From the IMG/VR virus record IMGVR_UViG_3300013114_000447, positions 1 through 64,000 of that record: a stretch of DNA of 64,000 nucleotides. One strand, given 5' to 3'. Positions 43,809-53,366 of this stretch are shown piece by piece (positions within the stretch are counted from its first letter, which is position 1; each line of letters opens with the position of its first letter). Source of the stretch: a virus. The position numbers were made by a program, and so were the translations under genes. Below the pieces are notes generated by a model. The model worked only from the letters and a program-made list of their open reading frames with translations, ran no database searches and had not been told where the DNA came from.

Positions 43809-45751
43809 TGCGTAAGAAAATTATTTTAAAGGGTCCTCTTTTGACTCGTTCTGGTTATGGTGAACAAGCACGTTTCGCTCTTCGGGCTCTCCGGAGCCGG
43901 CAGGATCTATTTGATATCTATATCCAGCCGTTACAATGGGGCCAAACTTCTTGGCTAAGCGATTTAGATGAGGAACGTGTTTGGATCGATCAAGCTATTG
44001 AAAAAACAATTCATCATGTTCATGCCGGCGGCAAGTTTGATATGTCCCTTCAAGTGACCATTCCAAATGAATGGGAACCAATGGCGCCAATAAATATTGG
44101 GTACACAGCCGGAATGGAAACAACAGCCGTAGATCCTGCATGGCTCATAAAAGCAGAAGAAGTGATTGATAGAATAATTGTTGTTTCAAGCCACTCTAAA
44201 AATACCTACGCTTATACCGCTTATGATGCCACAGATAACCACACCAATCAGAGCGTCACTCTCAAGCTAACAAAACCAATTGCAGCAGTCAACTATCCGA
44301 CTAAGACATATGAGGATTTGCCCGAAGTTGAATTAGAGCTTAAGCCCGATTTTAACTTTTTAGTTGTAGCTCAAATGGGCCCTAGGAAAAATTTAATGAA
44401 TACAGTTAAATGGTTTGTTGAAGAATTTCAAGATGAAGAAGTGGGTTTGGTGCTTAAGGCAAATATGATGAAAAATTGTCATATGGATAAGCTTAGAACT
44501 CATCAGGATTTAAAGGCCTTTGTTGCACAGCTTAATAAGAGTGATATGAAATGTAAGATTTATCTTCTCCATGGAGATATGACCGATAAAGAGATGCACA
44601 GCTTGTATAATCACCCTAAGATTTCGGCTTTTGTTACATTCGCTCACGGCGAAGGCTTCGGGCTTCCCATTTTTGAAGCAGCATACTCGGGTGTTCCAGT
44701 AGTTGCTACAGGTTGGTCCGGACAATTAGATTTTCTCGTTTCGTCCGACAAGAAAGAAAATTTTTATAATGTTTCATATGATTTAGGACCCATTCCAAAA
44801 GAAGCTGTTTGGGAAAATGTGGTTCGCGAAGGAACAATGTGGGCTTATCCCCGAGAACAGTCTGCCAAAGAAAAGATGCGCGCCTGCTACGAAGATAATA
44901 AAAAGAAACGCCAAGCACGGTGGAGCAAGAATGCCAAACGCTTGCATGAAGAATTTACGCCCGAGAAACAATACGCAGCGTTTGTAGAGGGAATGTTAGG
45001 CGAAGCGCCCAAGAAGATTGATTTAGAGGACATCCCTAAGATCTCTATTATTACTTCGGTATATGACGGAGACGAATATATTCGACCATTTATGGAAGAT
45101 ATTACTCGACAAACGATCTTTAAAGAAAAATGCGAATTAATTATGATTAATGCGAATTCTCCTGGAAATGAAGAAGAGACTATTCTAGAGTATCAAGAAA
45201 AATATCCCGATAATATTATATACAAAAAGCTTGATGAGGATCCCGGGATTTATAGTACATGGAACATAGGCATTGAATTGGCCACCGGTGATTATATCAC
45301 AAACGCAAATTTGGATGATCGTAAAGCTGCTCACTCGTTAGAGCGTCACGCGACGGAACTGACCACTAATGAAGATGTAGATTTAGTGTACGCAGATATG
45401 CTTATTACAGATCAACCTAACGAATTGTATGAGAATAATAATTCTAATGGTCGCCGATATAACTTTCCCCCCTTCTCTCTGGAAAATCTCAAGATGGTTA
45501 ATATGCCCCACGCTAGTCCAATGTGGAGAAAAGAGCTACATGACAAGTATGGGAAATTTGACGATAAGTATAAATCCGCCGGAGATTGGGAAATGTGGCT
45601 CCGAGCAGCATCTCAAGGAAGCCGGTTTAAGAAGATAGAAAATGAAGTTTTGGGATTATACTATTTCAACCCCACAGGAATCTCCACAAACCCCGACAAC
45701 TTTGGTTGGAAACAGAAGGAAGAAACAGAGGTTTACGAACGCTATAAATAA
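43808..45751 (+). CDS. Bifunctional glycosyltransferase GT4 + GT2 (647 aa)
   Basis: The N-terminal GT-B half (LLTRSGYGEQARFALRALRS; later FAHGEGFGLPIFEAAYSGVP) is joined to a C-terminal GT-A family 2 domain (PKISIITSVYDGDEYIRPFM, GIYSTWNIGIELATGDYITN, NLDDRK and DWEMWL). Such fusions add two sugars in sequence. The junction is around residue 405. Typical of capsule or O-antigen loci. Confidence 0.85.
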   Translation: MRKKIILKGPLLTRSGYGEQARFALRALRSRQDLFDIYIQPLQWGQTSWLSDLDEERVWIDQAIEKTIHHVHAGGKFDMSLQVTIPNEWEPMAPINIGYTAGMETTAVDPAWLIKAEEVIDRIIVVSSHSKNTYAYTAYDATDNHTNQSVTLKLTKPIAAVNYPTKTYEDLPEVELELKPDFNFLVVAQMGPRKNLMNTVKWFVEEFQDEEVGLVLKANMMKNCHMDKLRTHQDLKAFVAQLNKSDMKCKIYLLHGDMTDKEMHSLYNHPKISAFVTFAHGEGFGLPIFEAAYSGVPVVATGWSGQLDFLVSSDKKENFYNVSYDLGPIPKEAVWENVVREGTMWAYPREQSAKEKMRACYEDNKKKRQARWSKNAKRLHEEFTPEKQYAAFVEGMLGEAPKKIDLEDIPKISIITSVYDGDEYIRPFMEDITRQTIFKEKCELIMINANSPGNEEETILEYQEKYPDNIIYKKLDEDPGIYSTWNIGIELATGDYITNANLDDRKAAHSLERHATELTTNEDVDLVYADMLITDQPNELYENNNSNGRRYNFPPFSLENLKMVNMPHASPMWRKELHDKYGKFDDKYKSAGDWEMWLRAASQGSRFKKIENEVLGLYYFNPTGISTNPDNFGWKQKEETEVYERYK

Positions 45752-45754
45752 GAT

Positions 45755-46420
45755 ATGAATTCAAAAAAATTAATAACTTTTTCTTTATGGGGGCAAGATC
45801 CCAAATATTTAGTAGGAGCCATTAGAAATGCTGAGTTGGCTCAAGAGATATATCCCGATTGGATATGTCGATTTTATTTAGGAGCTAGCGTGCCGCTTCC
45901 TATTAAATTGCAATTAAAAAAATTAGAGAATGTAGAAATCGTAACAATGGATCAATGGGGCGATTGGCGTGGTATGTTTTGGCGTTTTCTCCCTGCCTCT
46001 GAGTCAGGAGTAGAGGCTATGATTTCTCGTGACACAGATTCGAGATTAAACTTCCGTGAAAAAGCGGCCGTTGATGAATGGCTGGAAAGCGATAAGGGAT
46101 TTCATATTATGAGAGACCACCCATTTCACAAGTTTCCAGTGCTGGGAGGAATGTGGGGAGTAAAGGCAGGAATTCTTCCCAATATGGCTCACATGATTAA
46201 TCAATTTGCACAAGAAGATAAATATGGCACTGATTATGAGTTTTTTGCTCAAGTTGTTGTCCCTCATATTCAAAACAATGCGCTTGTTCATGATGAATTT
46301 TTTGGTGGAAAGCCTTTTCCCACCCCAAGAGAAAATTATCAATTTGTCGGTCAAGTCTTCGACGAGAATGAAATAACTGTTGAAGAACACATAGCCGCGC
46401 TTCGAGCGCACTCGAAATGA
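45755..46420 (+). CDS. GT-A-like glycosyltransferase (221 aa)
   Basis: LITFSLWGQDPKYLVGAIRN and the DxD-type ISRDTDSRLNFREKAAVDEW with HIMRDHPFH and LGGMWGVKAG form a family of sugar-processing proteins seen in surface-glycan clusters. The DTDSR motif likely binds the metal and nucleotide sugar. A TATAAATA box lies 5 bases upstream of the ATG. Confidence 0.7.
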   Translation: MNSKKLITFSLWGQDPKYLVGAIRNAELAQEIYPDWICRFYLGASVPLPIKLQLKKLENVEIVTMDQWGDWRGMFWRFLPASESGVEAMISRDTDSRLNFREKAAVDEWLESDKGFHIMRDHPFHKFPVLGGMWGVKAGILPNMAHMINQFAQEDKYGTDYEFFAQVVVPHIQNNALVHDEFFGGKPFPTPRENYQFVGQVFDENEITVEEHIAALRAHSK

Positions 46421-47484
46421 AGTTTTTTAATTTAGACTTGCACATATCAGTTATCGCCGATATAAAGCGCATTTTCACAGATTTGGGACATTCAGTAGAC
46501 AATTGGAGTATCTCGGGCCACGCTCATTTGATGGGATCTCCCACAGATCAAGTAGATATAGTCAACCAGCATACTTGGCGCCACCTTGATTCTGAAATGA
46601 TAGAAGAATTTTATAAGCGCTATGAGTCAGACTTAAAACATTATGATGGATTTATTGTTACGCATACTCCGTGTTTCGCGATGCTGTATGAAAAATTTAA
46701 TAAACCGATCATCACAGTCGCAAGTACACGATACGAAGATCCCTTTTCGAATGATATGATTAAGTGGACAAAGTTTAATCGTTATCTGCAAGGGCAAATA
46801 GATAAGAATCTAGTCATTCCGGTTGCCAATAATAAATACGACAAAAAATATACGCAATTATTTACACAACGAGAGTGGCAGCATATTCCAAGCCTATGTG
46901 AATACACAGAAGCTCAATATACAGGCACCACTAATCAATTTTTATATTCCTCTAAATTTAAACCGCAAATTCAAATCGAAAATTTAATAGAAAAAGAAAG
47001 AGCATTTCCCCAAGGATACACTTGGCAGCAATTAGCTGATTATAAAGGCATTGTTCATATACCTTATAATATCTCTACTATGTCAATATTTGAGCAATAT
47101 ATGGCAAATATTCCTTTATTTTTTCCGTCCTGGGAATTATTGTATAAATTACGCGAAAAACATGGTAACCATGGAGTTCTGTCTGAGACATCCTGGAACC
47201 AAATACATCGATTAAGCTCTAATTCGATTCTTTTTCCGGGAATGAAAGATCCTAATAATTTTAACAACACCGCCGATATGATGGAATGGGCCAGACTCTC
47301 AGATTTTTATGATGAAGATAATATGCCCTATATTCAATATTTTAATTCATTCGAACATTTAGGTGAATTATTAAAAACAGTTGATTTAAAAATCATATCC
47401 GAAAATATGAAAGAACACAACAAAAAAAGAAAAGAAAAAGTATATGAATCTTGGAAGGAGATTTTATCAAGGATAGAACAATGA
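46417..47484 (+). CDS. Putative GT-B glycosyltransferase (355 aa)
   Basis: Alpha/beta protein with an N-terminal MKFFNLDLHISVIADIKRIF and a middle HIPYNISTMSIFEQYMANIP that resembles the acceptor/donor region of GT-B enzymes; the usual E-x7-E is not clear. It is embedded in the glycan operon with ATGA overlap on both sides. Assignment is mainly from context. Confidence 0.5.
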   Translation: MKFFNLDLHISVIADIKRIFTDLGHSVDNWSISGHAHLMGSPTDQVDIVNQHTWRHLDSEMIEEFYKRYESDLKHYDGFIVTHTPCFAMLYEKFNKPIITVASTRYEDPFSNDMIKWTKFNRYLQGQIDKNLVIPVANNKYDKKYTQLFTQREWQHIPSLCEYTEAQYTGTTNQFLYSSKFKPQIQIENLIEKERAFPQGYTWQQLADYKGIVHIPYNISTMSIFEQYMANIPLFFPSWELLYKLREKHGNHGVLSETSWNQIHRLSSNSILFPGMKDPNNFNNTADMMEWARLSDFYDEDNMPYIQYFNSFEHLGELLKTVDLKIISENMKEHNKKRKEKVYESWKEILSRIEQ

Positions 47485-48359
47485 AATACATCTGTTATAA
47501 TTGGATGCCCCTAATGGCCACACAAGGTTTAGATCTGCCACCGCAGTTTTATACAAATGCCGGTACCTCTCGACTGCACGACTTGCCTCCCCTCAATCCT
47601 GCGAGTTTACAAACAAATGAAACAATTTTTGTTAAAACAGATTATGTTGTAAATGGATATTTCCAAAATCATTATTTACGGCAAATCAATACAAAATTTA
47701 ATCTTATTACCGGCGTATCTGCTTATCATCTGGGGAGGGATGGAGGAAATGTTTATCAAGCAATTTTGGATCATCCCCACTTAAATAAGTGGATTTGTTC
47801 GAATCCTCCAGATATTGATGATGACCGAATCATTCCGATGCCTATTGGTTTTCAAGAACCAGATCGACAGGGAGGATATCAAGAATTTCTAGAACAAATT
47901 CAAGAATGTCGAACTCCTTTCGAGAAGAAAGAAGACGGTGTTTTTTTGCCTTATCATGATTTGAGCACAAACCCTCAAAGGGCTCAATTATTTCAAAAGC
48001 TCAGCCAGTTGCCCTTTGTACATGTACAAACAGAAAAACAAGATTTAATAGAATATTATGCGAGCTTAGATAAGTATAAATTTGTAATTGGTCTTGAGGG
48101 CCGCGGCCCCGATATTCATAGGAATTATGAGACCCTGCTCGTTGGCTCCATACCAATCGGTGTTAAAAATGTGATAAAACGCGTATTTGATTATCATCAG
48201 GTTGAGAGCGTCTTTTTAAATAATTGGGATGAATTAAATAATAATTTATTTGACACGTTGCTGCAAGCCGGTTATAATACTACTATAAATGATGATTTTT
48301 TAATAATAGACAAGCACGTTTCTCATCTTAAAAAAATGCTTACTAAAGGAACACAATAA
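47481..48359 (+). CDS. Exostosin-like glycosyltransferase (292 aa)
   Basis: The end region KFVIGLEGRGPDIHRNYETL with LVGSIPIGVKN matches the exostosin/GT47-type signature (E-G-x-G-x-D-x-H-R and GSIPI). The N-terminal part contains PPQFYTNAG and other short motifs. The start at ATG 47481 overlaps the previous stop. Likely a glycosyltransferase of the surface-glycan system. Confidence 0.65.
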   Translation: MKYICYNWMPLMATQGLDLPPQFYTNAGTSRLHDLPPLNPASLQTNETIFVKTDYVVNGYFQNHYLRQINTKFNLITGVSAYHLGRDGGNVYQAILDHPHLNKWICSNPPDIDDDRIIPMPIGFQEPDRQGGYQEFLEQIQECRTPFEKKEDGVFLPYHDLSTNPQRAQLFQKLSQLPFVHVQTEKQDLIEYYASLDKYKFVIGLEGRGPDIHRNYETLLVGSIPIGVKNVIKRVFDYHQVESVFLNNWDELNNNLFDTLLQAGYNTTINDDFLIIDKHVSHLKKMLTKGTQ

Positions 48360-49015
48360 TGCCCGGCCAAATAAATCGAGGTACATTTTTTGGAGATCAA
48401 GTTTATAACTTATCACTTAATAAAAATTTTAAAAATTATGTGGAAGTAGGCACTTGGAACGGTGAAGGGAGCACCAAGTGTTTTATGGATGCACTTCTAC
48501 AGCGCCACGACGAGTCCGTTCTGTATTCACTAGAAGCGAATATTGAGTTTTATACTCAGGCGCGGAGCTATTGGGATCCTTTCATGCTTTTAGTGCGCTC
48601 CCCCACGCCTAAATTACATTTATTATACGGGCGTATTATTGAAGCAGAAGAATTGGTATCCGCAGAAGAAGTACAAAATCACTCTCGATTCCACCAGCAT
48701 CCCTGGCTGGAATGGCGTACTCGAAATATTAAAGAGTATGGCGAGTGTGAAAATGTTATAGGGCAGCTGCCATCTGAAATTGATGTATTACTATTGGATG
48801 GTGGACAGTTCTCAACACGGTCGGAATTCAATAAATTAAAAGATCGAACAAAGATTGTATTATTAGACGACACACTGTCTTTTAAGACAGAAAAAGCCCG
48901 TGAAGATATTTTGGCAGACCCTGATTCGTGGACCGTAATCTTTGATAATGTCGCGGATCGCCATGGCGTTTTTATGGCATGCCGCAGCGAATTTGCCCAC
49001 CTCTTGCGAGATTAA
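48359..49015 (+). CDS. SAM-dependent methyltransferase-like protein (218 aa)
   Basis: NYVEVGTWNGEGSTKCFMDA is motif I of a class I methyltransferase, followed by an acidic strand end (LYSLEANIEF) and LLLDGGQFSTRSEF. It probably methylates a sugar hydroxyl (FkbM/CmcI-like type). Overlaps the upstream stop by one base. Confidence 0.7.
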   Translation: MPGQINRGTFFGDQVYNLSLNKNFKNYVEVGTWNGEGSTKCFMDALLQRHDESVLYSLEANIEFYTQARSYWDPFMLLVRSPTPKLHLLYGRIIEAEELVSAEEVQNHSRFHQHPWLEWRTRNIKEYGECENVIGQLPSEIDVLLLDGGQFSTRSEFNKLKDRTKIVLLDDTLSFKTEKAREDILADPDSWTVIFDNVADRHGVFMACRSEFAHLLRD

Positions 49016-49016
49016 A

Positions 49017-49730
49017 ATGAAAACAGCAATTTGTTTCACGGGCACCTGTAGGAGCTTGGAGCACACACACGAGAACATCAAAAATCTTCTGGTGAACACA
49101 ACAGGGGCAGATGTATTTTTATTGATAGCCGACAATCCGCATGCGCACAAAGTACATGAGTATTTTAATTTGCCTCAAACCAAAAAACTTATAATAGAAG
49201 AAGAGCCTAGCTATGACTTGACAGGATTACAGTTTCGACCCGGCTGGCCTCCCCCTACAACAACCACACAAATATACTATAAAATGATCAAATCGCGCCA
49301 ACGATGTGATGAAGTTTTGAAAGCCTATGAAGAAGAAGAGGGAGAGGAATATGAACGAGTCATATTTTCGAGATTAGACGTTAAATATTTTAATGACGTA
49401 GCACCACTTATAGACAAAACCGATCTAAACAATTTATATGTACCGGATTTTCATAACACTTTCGGAGGCGCTATTGATGGGTATAATGATCGATTTGCAG
49501 TAAGCAATAGAAAAAATATGCACATCTATTTTGATGCTGTAGAAAGTGCTCACCCCTTTGTAGATAGCGGAGGCCGAATCACGGCCGAGACGCTTTTAAA
49601 ATGGCACTTAACAAACTCCCAGGTGAACGTTATGCACGTACCAGTGCGTTTCACCCGCGTCCGACCAGACGGTAGTGAAATTGACGAACGCCTTAAGAAT
49701 TTCCAACCCGGTGTACATCGAGACTCATGA
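49017..49730 (+). CDS. Glycan-cluster protein, GT-A-like (237 aa)
   Basis: Opens MKTAICFTGTCRSLEHTHEN, then VIFSRLDVKYFNDVA (D-x-K after an SR strand) and NTFGGAIDGYNDRFAVSNRK. This combination is typical for a family of putative glycosyltransferases in marine viral and bacterial clusters. The start is ATG 49017; a longer frame upstream is a shadow of the methyltransferase gene. Confidence 0.6.
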   Translation: MKTAICFTGTCRSLEHTHENIKNLLVNTTGADVFLLIADNPHAHKVHEYFNLPQTKKLIIEEEPSYDLTGLQFRPGWPPPTTTTQIYYKMIKSRQRCDEVLKAYEEEEGEEYERVIFSRLDVKYFNDVAPLIDKTDLNNLYVPDFHNTFGGAIDGYNDRFAVSNRKNMHIYFDAVESAHPFVDSGGRITAETLLKWHLTNSQVNVMHVPVRFTRVRPDGSEIDERLKNFQPGVHRDS

Positions 49731-50572
49731 ATAAATATTTAGTACTTGGTTCCTCGGGGCAGATTGGTGCCCCCCTAGTTGAGTTTTTGCGCGCTCGTGA
49801 TCACGAGGTATATACTTTAGATATTGTTGAAGATAAAGCAGAGGATCTGCGCTTAGCGCATAACGAGCTTCTTCTCAAATACGCTGCGCAGGCAGACTTT
49901 GTATTTTTCTTGGCTTTTGATGTAGGAGGCGCAAAGTATTTAAGCAAGTATCAAGATACCTTTAATTTTATACAAAACAATATTCAAATTATGTCAAACA
50001 CGTTTGAGACCTTGCGGCATCTTAAAAAACCCTTTATTTTTGCATCAAGTCAAATGTCGGATATGAATCATTCCACATATGGATTATGTAAAGCCATCGG
50101 TGAACGCTATACTAATGCGCTGGGGGGACTTAACATTAAATTGTGGAATGTTTATGGGTATGAAAAAGATTTAGAAAAGTCACATGTTATAACTGACTTT
50201 GTTTTAAAAGCTCTGCAAACCGGAACAATAGATATGCTAACAGATGGTCGTGAAGAACGCCAATTGTTGCATGTAGAAGACTGTTGTCGTGCGCTCTATA
50301 CACTGAGCACGCAATTTGAAAAAATTGATAAAAGCATAGATTACCATCTAACGAGTTTTGTATGGGACTCTATAATGGATGTGGCTGTCCAAGTAGCTTC
50401 AAATTATGAAGATATAGTTATAGAACCCGCAACGAGCACTGACTTAACTCATGGTAATTGGCGCAAAGAACCACCGGAGCATATTTTGCAATATTGGTCG
50501 CCATCTATCACCCTGCAAGAGGGGATCAAGAGGGTTATTAAGGAAATTGAAAGTGGACTATCAACTAAATAA
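49727..50572 (+). CDS. NAD-dependent sugar epimerase/dehydratase (281 aa)
   Basis: Rossmann glycine motif LGSSGQIGAPLVEFL, and the catalytic Y-x3-K in STYGLCKAIGERYT. It lacks a strong Ser-Ala-type active loop. Acts on a nucleotide sugar. It overlaps the GT29 gene by 20 bases. Confidence 0.8.
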   Translation: MNKYLVLGSSGQIGAPLVEFLRARDHEVYTLDIVEDKAEDLRLAHNELLLKYAAQADFVFFLAFDVGGAKYLSKYQDTFNFIQNNIQIMSNTFETLRHLKKPFIFASSQMSDMNHSTYGLCKAIGERYTNALGGLNIKLWNVYGYEKDLEKSHVITDFVLKALQTGTIDMLTDGREERQLLHVEDCCRALYTLSTQFEKIDKSIDYHLTSFVWDSIMDVAVQVASNYEDIVIEPATSTDLTHGNWRKEPPEHILQYWSPSITLQEGIKRVIKEIESGLSTK

Positions 50573-51299
50573 AGATTTATTAAGCATCTTAAAAGGTAAG
50601 AGAGTTGCCATAGTAGGACCCTCTCCACATTTAATGGGACATAATATCGGCGAATTGATTGATTCTTATGATATTGTATGCCGCGTTAATGAGGTGCACC
50701 CCACTGGATATGAAAGTGATTACGGGGATAGAACCGATATTGTATTTCACAATTGCGGTGGCGCCTTTATAGATTTCTTTGGCCGACAACTAGTGGCTAA
50801 GTCTATTATATCGAAATATCTCAAATTTGTGATATGCCCTTGCGTAAAAAATAATGGGAGTGATAATAATTGGTCTACATGGCCTGATGACTATGAGAGT
50901 GGGGTTGTTGCTAATTTTAGAAAAATTAATATATTTAATATCCCCTTTCACTGGATAGGGATGAAAAACTATAGACAAGTATATAATCTATACAGTGTAG
51001 AGCCAAACACCGGCCAAGTAGCAATTTTAATGTTACTGAAGCATCAGGTTGAAGAATTGTTTATCACGGGATTCTCTTTTTACCAACAAGGAGATATGCC
51101 TAGTGACGCGCACCGTCCTGGTCACACCCAACTCGGGCGCGAGAATATTGCAGTTGGCAATTCAAGTCATTCTCAAAACCCTCAAATGCAGACATTCTCA
51201 CAGAATATATTAAAGGACTATGGAGAACGTATCGTACTGGACTCTGTTCTGAATGATTTATTACAGTGTGAACATTCTAACGTAGTAGAGTTGGCTTAA
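50553..51299 (+). CDS. Sialyltransferase-like glycosyltransferase, GT29 (248 aa)
   Basis: GKRVAIVGPSPHLMGHNIGE and YDIVCRVNEVHPTGYESDYG with DRTDIVFHN form the L-type sialylmotif. NTGQVAILMLLKHQVEELFI and SDAHRPGHTQL recall the S-type part. GT29 transfers sialic acid from CMP-sialic acid. The GTG at 50553 with AAGGAAATT upstream is the likely start. Its neighbour NeuA would make the donor. Confidence 0.75.
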   Translation: MDYQLNKDLLSILKGKRVAIVGPSPHLMGHNIGELIDSYDIVCRVNEVHPTGYESDYGDRTDIVFHNCGGAFIDFFGRQLVAKSIISKYLKFVICPCVKNNGSDNNWSTWPDDYESGVVANFRKINIFNIPFHWIGMKNYRQVYNLYSVEPNTGQVAILMLLKHQVEELFITGFSFYQQGDMPSDAHRPGHTQLGRENIAVGNSSHSQNPQMQTFSQNILKDYGERIVLDSVLNDLLQCEHSNVVELA

Positions 51300-51946
51300 T
51301 GAAGATAGTTTCTTTAATTTTAGCCCGCGGCGGCAGCAAGGGAATACCAAGAAAAAACTTAATCCCACTGAATGGAAAGCCTCTCTTATATTACAGTATT
51401 ACAAATTCACTAAAAGCAGAGGTAAATGAAACCTGGGTCAGTACAGAAGATAGTGAAATGAAAAAGACATCTTTAAGGTATGGAGCAAAAGTGCTTGATC
51501 GACCACTTGAGATATCTACGGATACCTCAAAATGTGAGGAAGCTTTGTTACATTTTGCCGCTAATGTTGATTTTGATATTTTGGTTTTTATACAAAATAC
51601 ATCTCCGTTGGTTAGCCCCGAAGAAATAAACAATGGCATTAGGAAAGTTAAATCTGGCGAGTTTGATTCGGTATTCAGTGCTTACTTAGAGCACTGGGTG
51701 CCACGATGGTCCACGGATATCACCCCAATTGGGTGGAATACTAGCGCACGCCCGAGAAGACAGCAAAAGCCAGAAGTATACGTAGAGAATGGAGCCTTTT
51801 ATATAACCACCCGGCAAAATCTTTTAGAGTCTGGGGTTCGATATAGCGGTAAGATAGGGATTGTTGAAATGCCGTTTTCCAGGAGTTTTCAGATAGACAC
51901 AATAGACGAGGCAAGATTAATAGAAAAACTGATGAGGGCAGTATGA
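51299..51946 (+). CDS. neuA: CMP-sialic acid synthetase (215 aa)
   Basis: The conserved start LILARGGSKGIPRKNLIPLN is the CTP-binding loop of acylneuraminate cytidylyltransferases. FIQNTSPLVSPEEINNGI and DSVFSAYLEHWVPRW follow the family order. It activates a nonulosonic acid as CMP-sugar for the adjacent GT29 enzyme. Length is normal. Confidence 0.85.
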   Translation: MKIVSLILARGGSKGIPRKNLIPLNGKPLLYYSITNSLKAEVNETWVSTEDSEMKKTSLRYGAKVLDRPLEISTDTSKCEEALLHFAANVDFDILVFIQNTSPLVSPEEINNGIRKVKSGEFDSVFSAYLEHWVPRWSTDITPIGWNTSARPRRQQKPEVYVENGAFYITTRQNLLESGVRYSGKIGIVEMPFSRSFQIDTIDEARLIEKLMRAV

Positions 51947-52689
51947 TAATAGCAGAGATTGGCCTGAACCATATGGGTGTTGAGGCGTACGCCGAATATT
52001 ATGTAAATCAATTATTAGAAACCTCAGTAGATGCCATTACTTTTCAAATTAGAGAGCCAGATTTTTATTTGCGAAAAGAGAGAAAAGCTTTTGTTTTAGA
52101 TATAGAGCTATACCATAAATTAAGTAATAAGATCCAGAGACAAGGTAAAAGCTTTGGCCTCGCGTTATCCGATATTAGTTTGCTTAGCGACTTAGATAGA
52201 TCTGTAGATTTTTATAAAATTTTAAGCAAAGACTTTAATGATAAGTTTATAAAAGAATTTACGGAAACAACCGAAAAACCAATTTTCATTTCAACGGGCC
52301 TTAGCTCGATAGAAAATATTCGTTCGCTTACAGAACAGATCACTCCGGAAAATAATGCAAGAATTTCTCTGATACACACTCAGTTGAGCCATGATATTTC
52401 TGACGTTAATTTAAACTCTATTCTTAAATTAAGAGATTTAACTGGCAATTCAATTTCTTTTGGCAATCATTGCGAAGACTCTCGTGTGTGCTTTATGTCC
52501 CTTCCTTATAATCCACATTCAATTTTTGTATATGTGAAGGGCAATGAAAATTTAGAATATCCGGATAATGAACACGCTCTTAAACTTAATGATTTTGGAA
52601 TATTTTGTGAAGATATGAAAAAACTCATGAATGCAATTGGAGACGGAGATAAAAAAGAAATGACTAACCAAATAAGAGGACAAAAATGA
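51943..52689 (+). CDS. NeuB-like protein with altered active site (248 aa)
   Basis: MIIAEIGLNHMGVEAYAEYY and SFGNHCEDSRVC show kinship to sialic acid synthases. However, the KFQ motif is TFQ here, the IExH metal-type motif is lost, and the C-terminal SAF (antifreeze-like) domain is absent. It may be a catalytically altered paralogue or act on another substrate. ATGA overlap with neuA. Confidence 0.6.
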   Translation: MIIAEIGLNHMGVEAYAEYYVNQLLETSVDAITFQIREPDFYLRKERKAFVLDIELYHKLSNKIQRQGKSFGLALSDISLLSDLDRSVDFYKILSKDFNDKFIKEFTETTEKPIFISTGLSSIENIRSLTEQITPENNARISLIHTQLSHDISDVNLNSILKLRDLTGNSISFGNHCEDSRVCFMSLPYNPHSIFVYVKGNENLEYPDNEHALKLNDFGIFCEDMKKLMNAIGDGDKKEMTNQIRGQK

Positions 52690-53342
52690 ATAAAGACAAA
52701 AAAGCAATCGTTGTGGCGGGCTCAAGAGGCATCGGGAAAGCAATTGCCGATGGAATTCGAGAACTTGGATACGATGTAGAAGCGCTATCCCGCACTGCTT
52801 TAGATACATCAAATTTAAAAAACGTTAAAAATTTCCTTGACAAAGGGCCAGAAACTGATATACTAGTATTAAATACCGGAGGTCCGCCCGCTAAAGATTT
52901 TTTTGATATAACGGAGGAAGACTTCAACAAATATTATAATCAGTTATTTTTAAGTTTCTGTCTTTTGCTACAGAAGGTAAAAATTAGGGATAATGGGTTT
53001 GTGTTTTTGGTATCTTCGTATAACATAAAAGAACCAAATCCAAAATTGATATTATCAAATTCTTATAGAATAGCTTTTACTAGTGTTCTAAAATCCGTTT
53101 CAAAATTATTTGCAGCGAGAGGGATTAATTGTATAAATATAGCCCCCGGACCAATTAAAACAGATAGGCTTTATGCCTTGGTTGAAGACATCAACGTATT
53201 AGAAGAAAAGCTGCCACTTAAACGAGCGGCCGAACCTCACGAGATAGGGGACTTTGTTAAATCCATTGTCGAAAACAATATTAAGTATTTAAATGGTGTA
53301 ACAATTAATTTTGACGGTGGACACTCAAACTATATTTTATAG
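52686..53342 (+). CDS. Short-chain dehydrogenase/reductase (218 aa)
   Basis: Nucleotide motif AIVVAGSRGIGKAIADGIRE and NTGGPP. The usual YxxxK is replaced by the LSNSYRIAF region with SVLKSVSKLFAARGINCINI and APGPIKTDR, a variant found in the LSN-R type SDRs. It probably reduces or oxidises a sugar intermediate of the sialic-acid-like pathway, but may have unusual chemistry. Confidence 0.75.
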   Translation: MNKDKKAIVVAGSRGIGKAIADGIRELGYDVEALSRTALDTSNLKNVKNFLDKGPETDILVLNTGGPPAKDFFDITEEDFNKYYNQLFLSFCLLLQKVKIRDNGFVFLVSSYNIKEPNPKLILSNSYRIAFTSVLKSVSKLFAARGINCINIAPGPIKTDRLYALVEDINVLEEKLPLKRAAEPHEIGDFVKSIVENNIKYLNGVTINFDGGHSNYIL

Positions 53343-53366
53343 TATTAATATTAGCGATCAATAAAG

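Noticed and set aside
29078-45750. TATAAATA boxes as T4-type late promoters (29078, 29278, 40757, 45743)
   Set aside because: The octamer is frequent by chance in AT-rich DNA. Only 40757 and 45743 are well placed, and no sigma-gp55 homologue is visible in the window.
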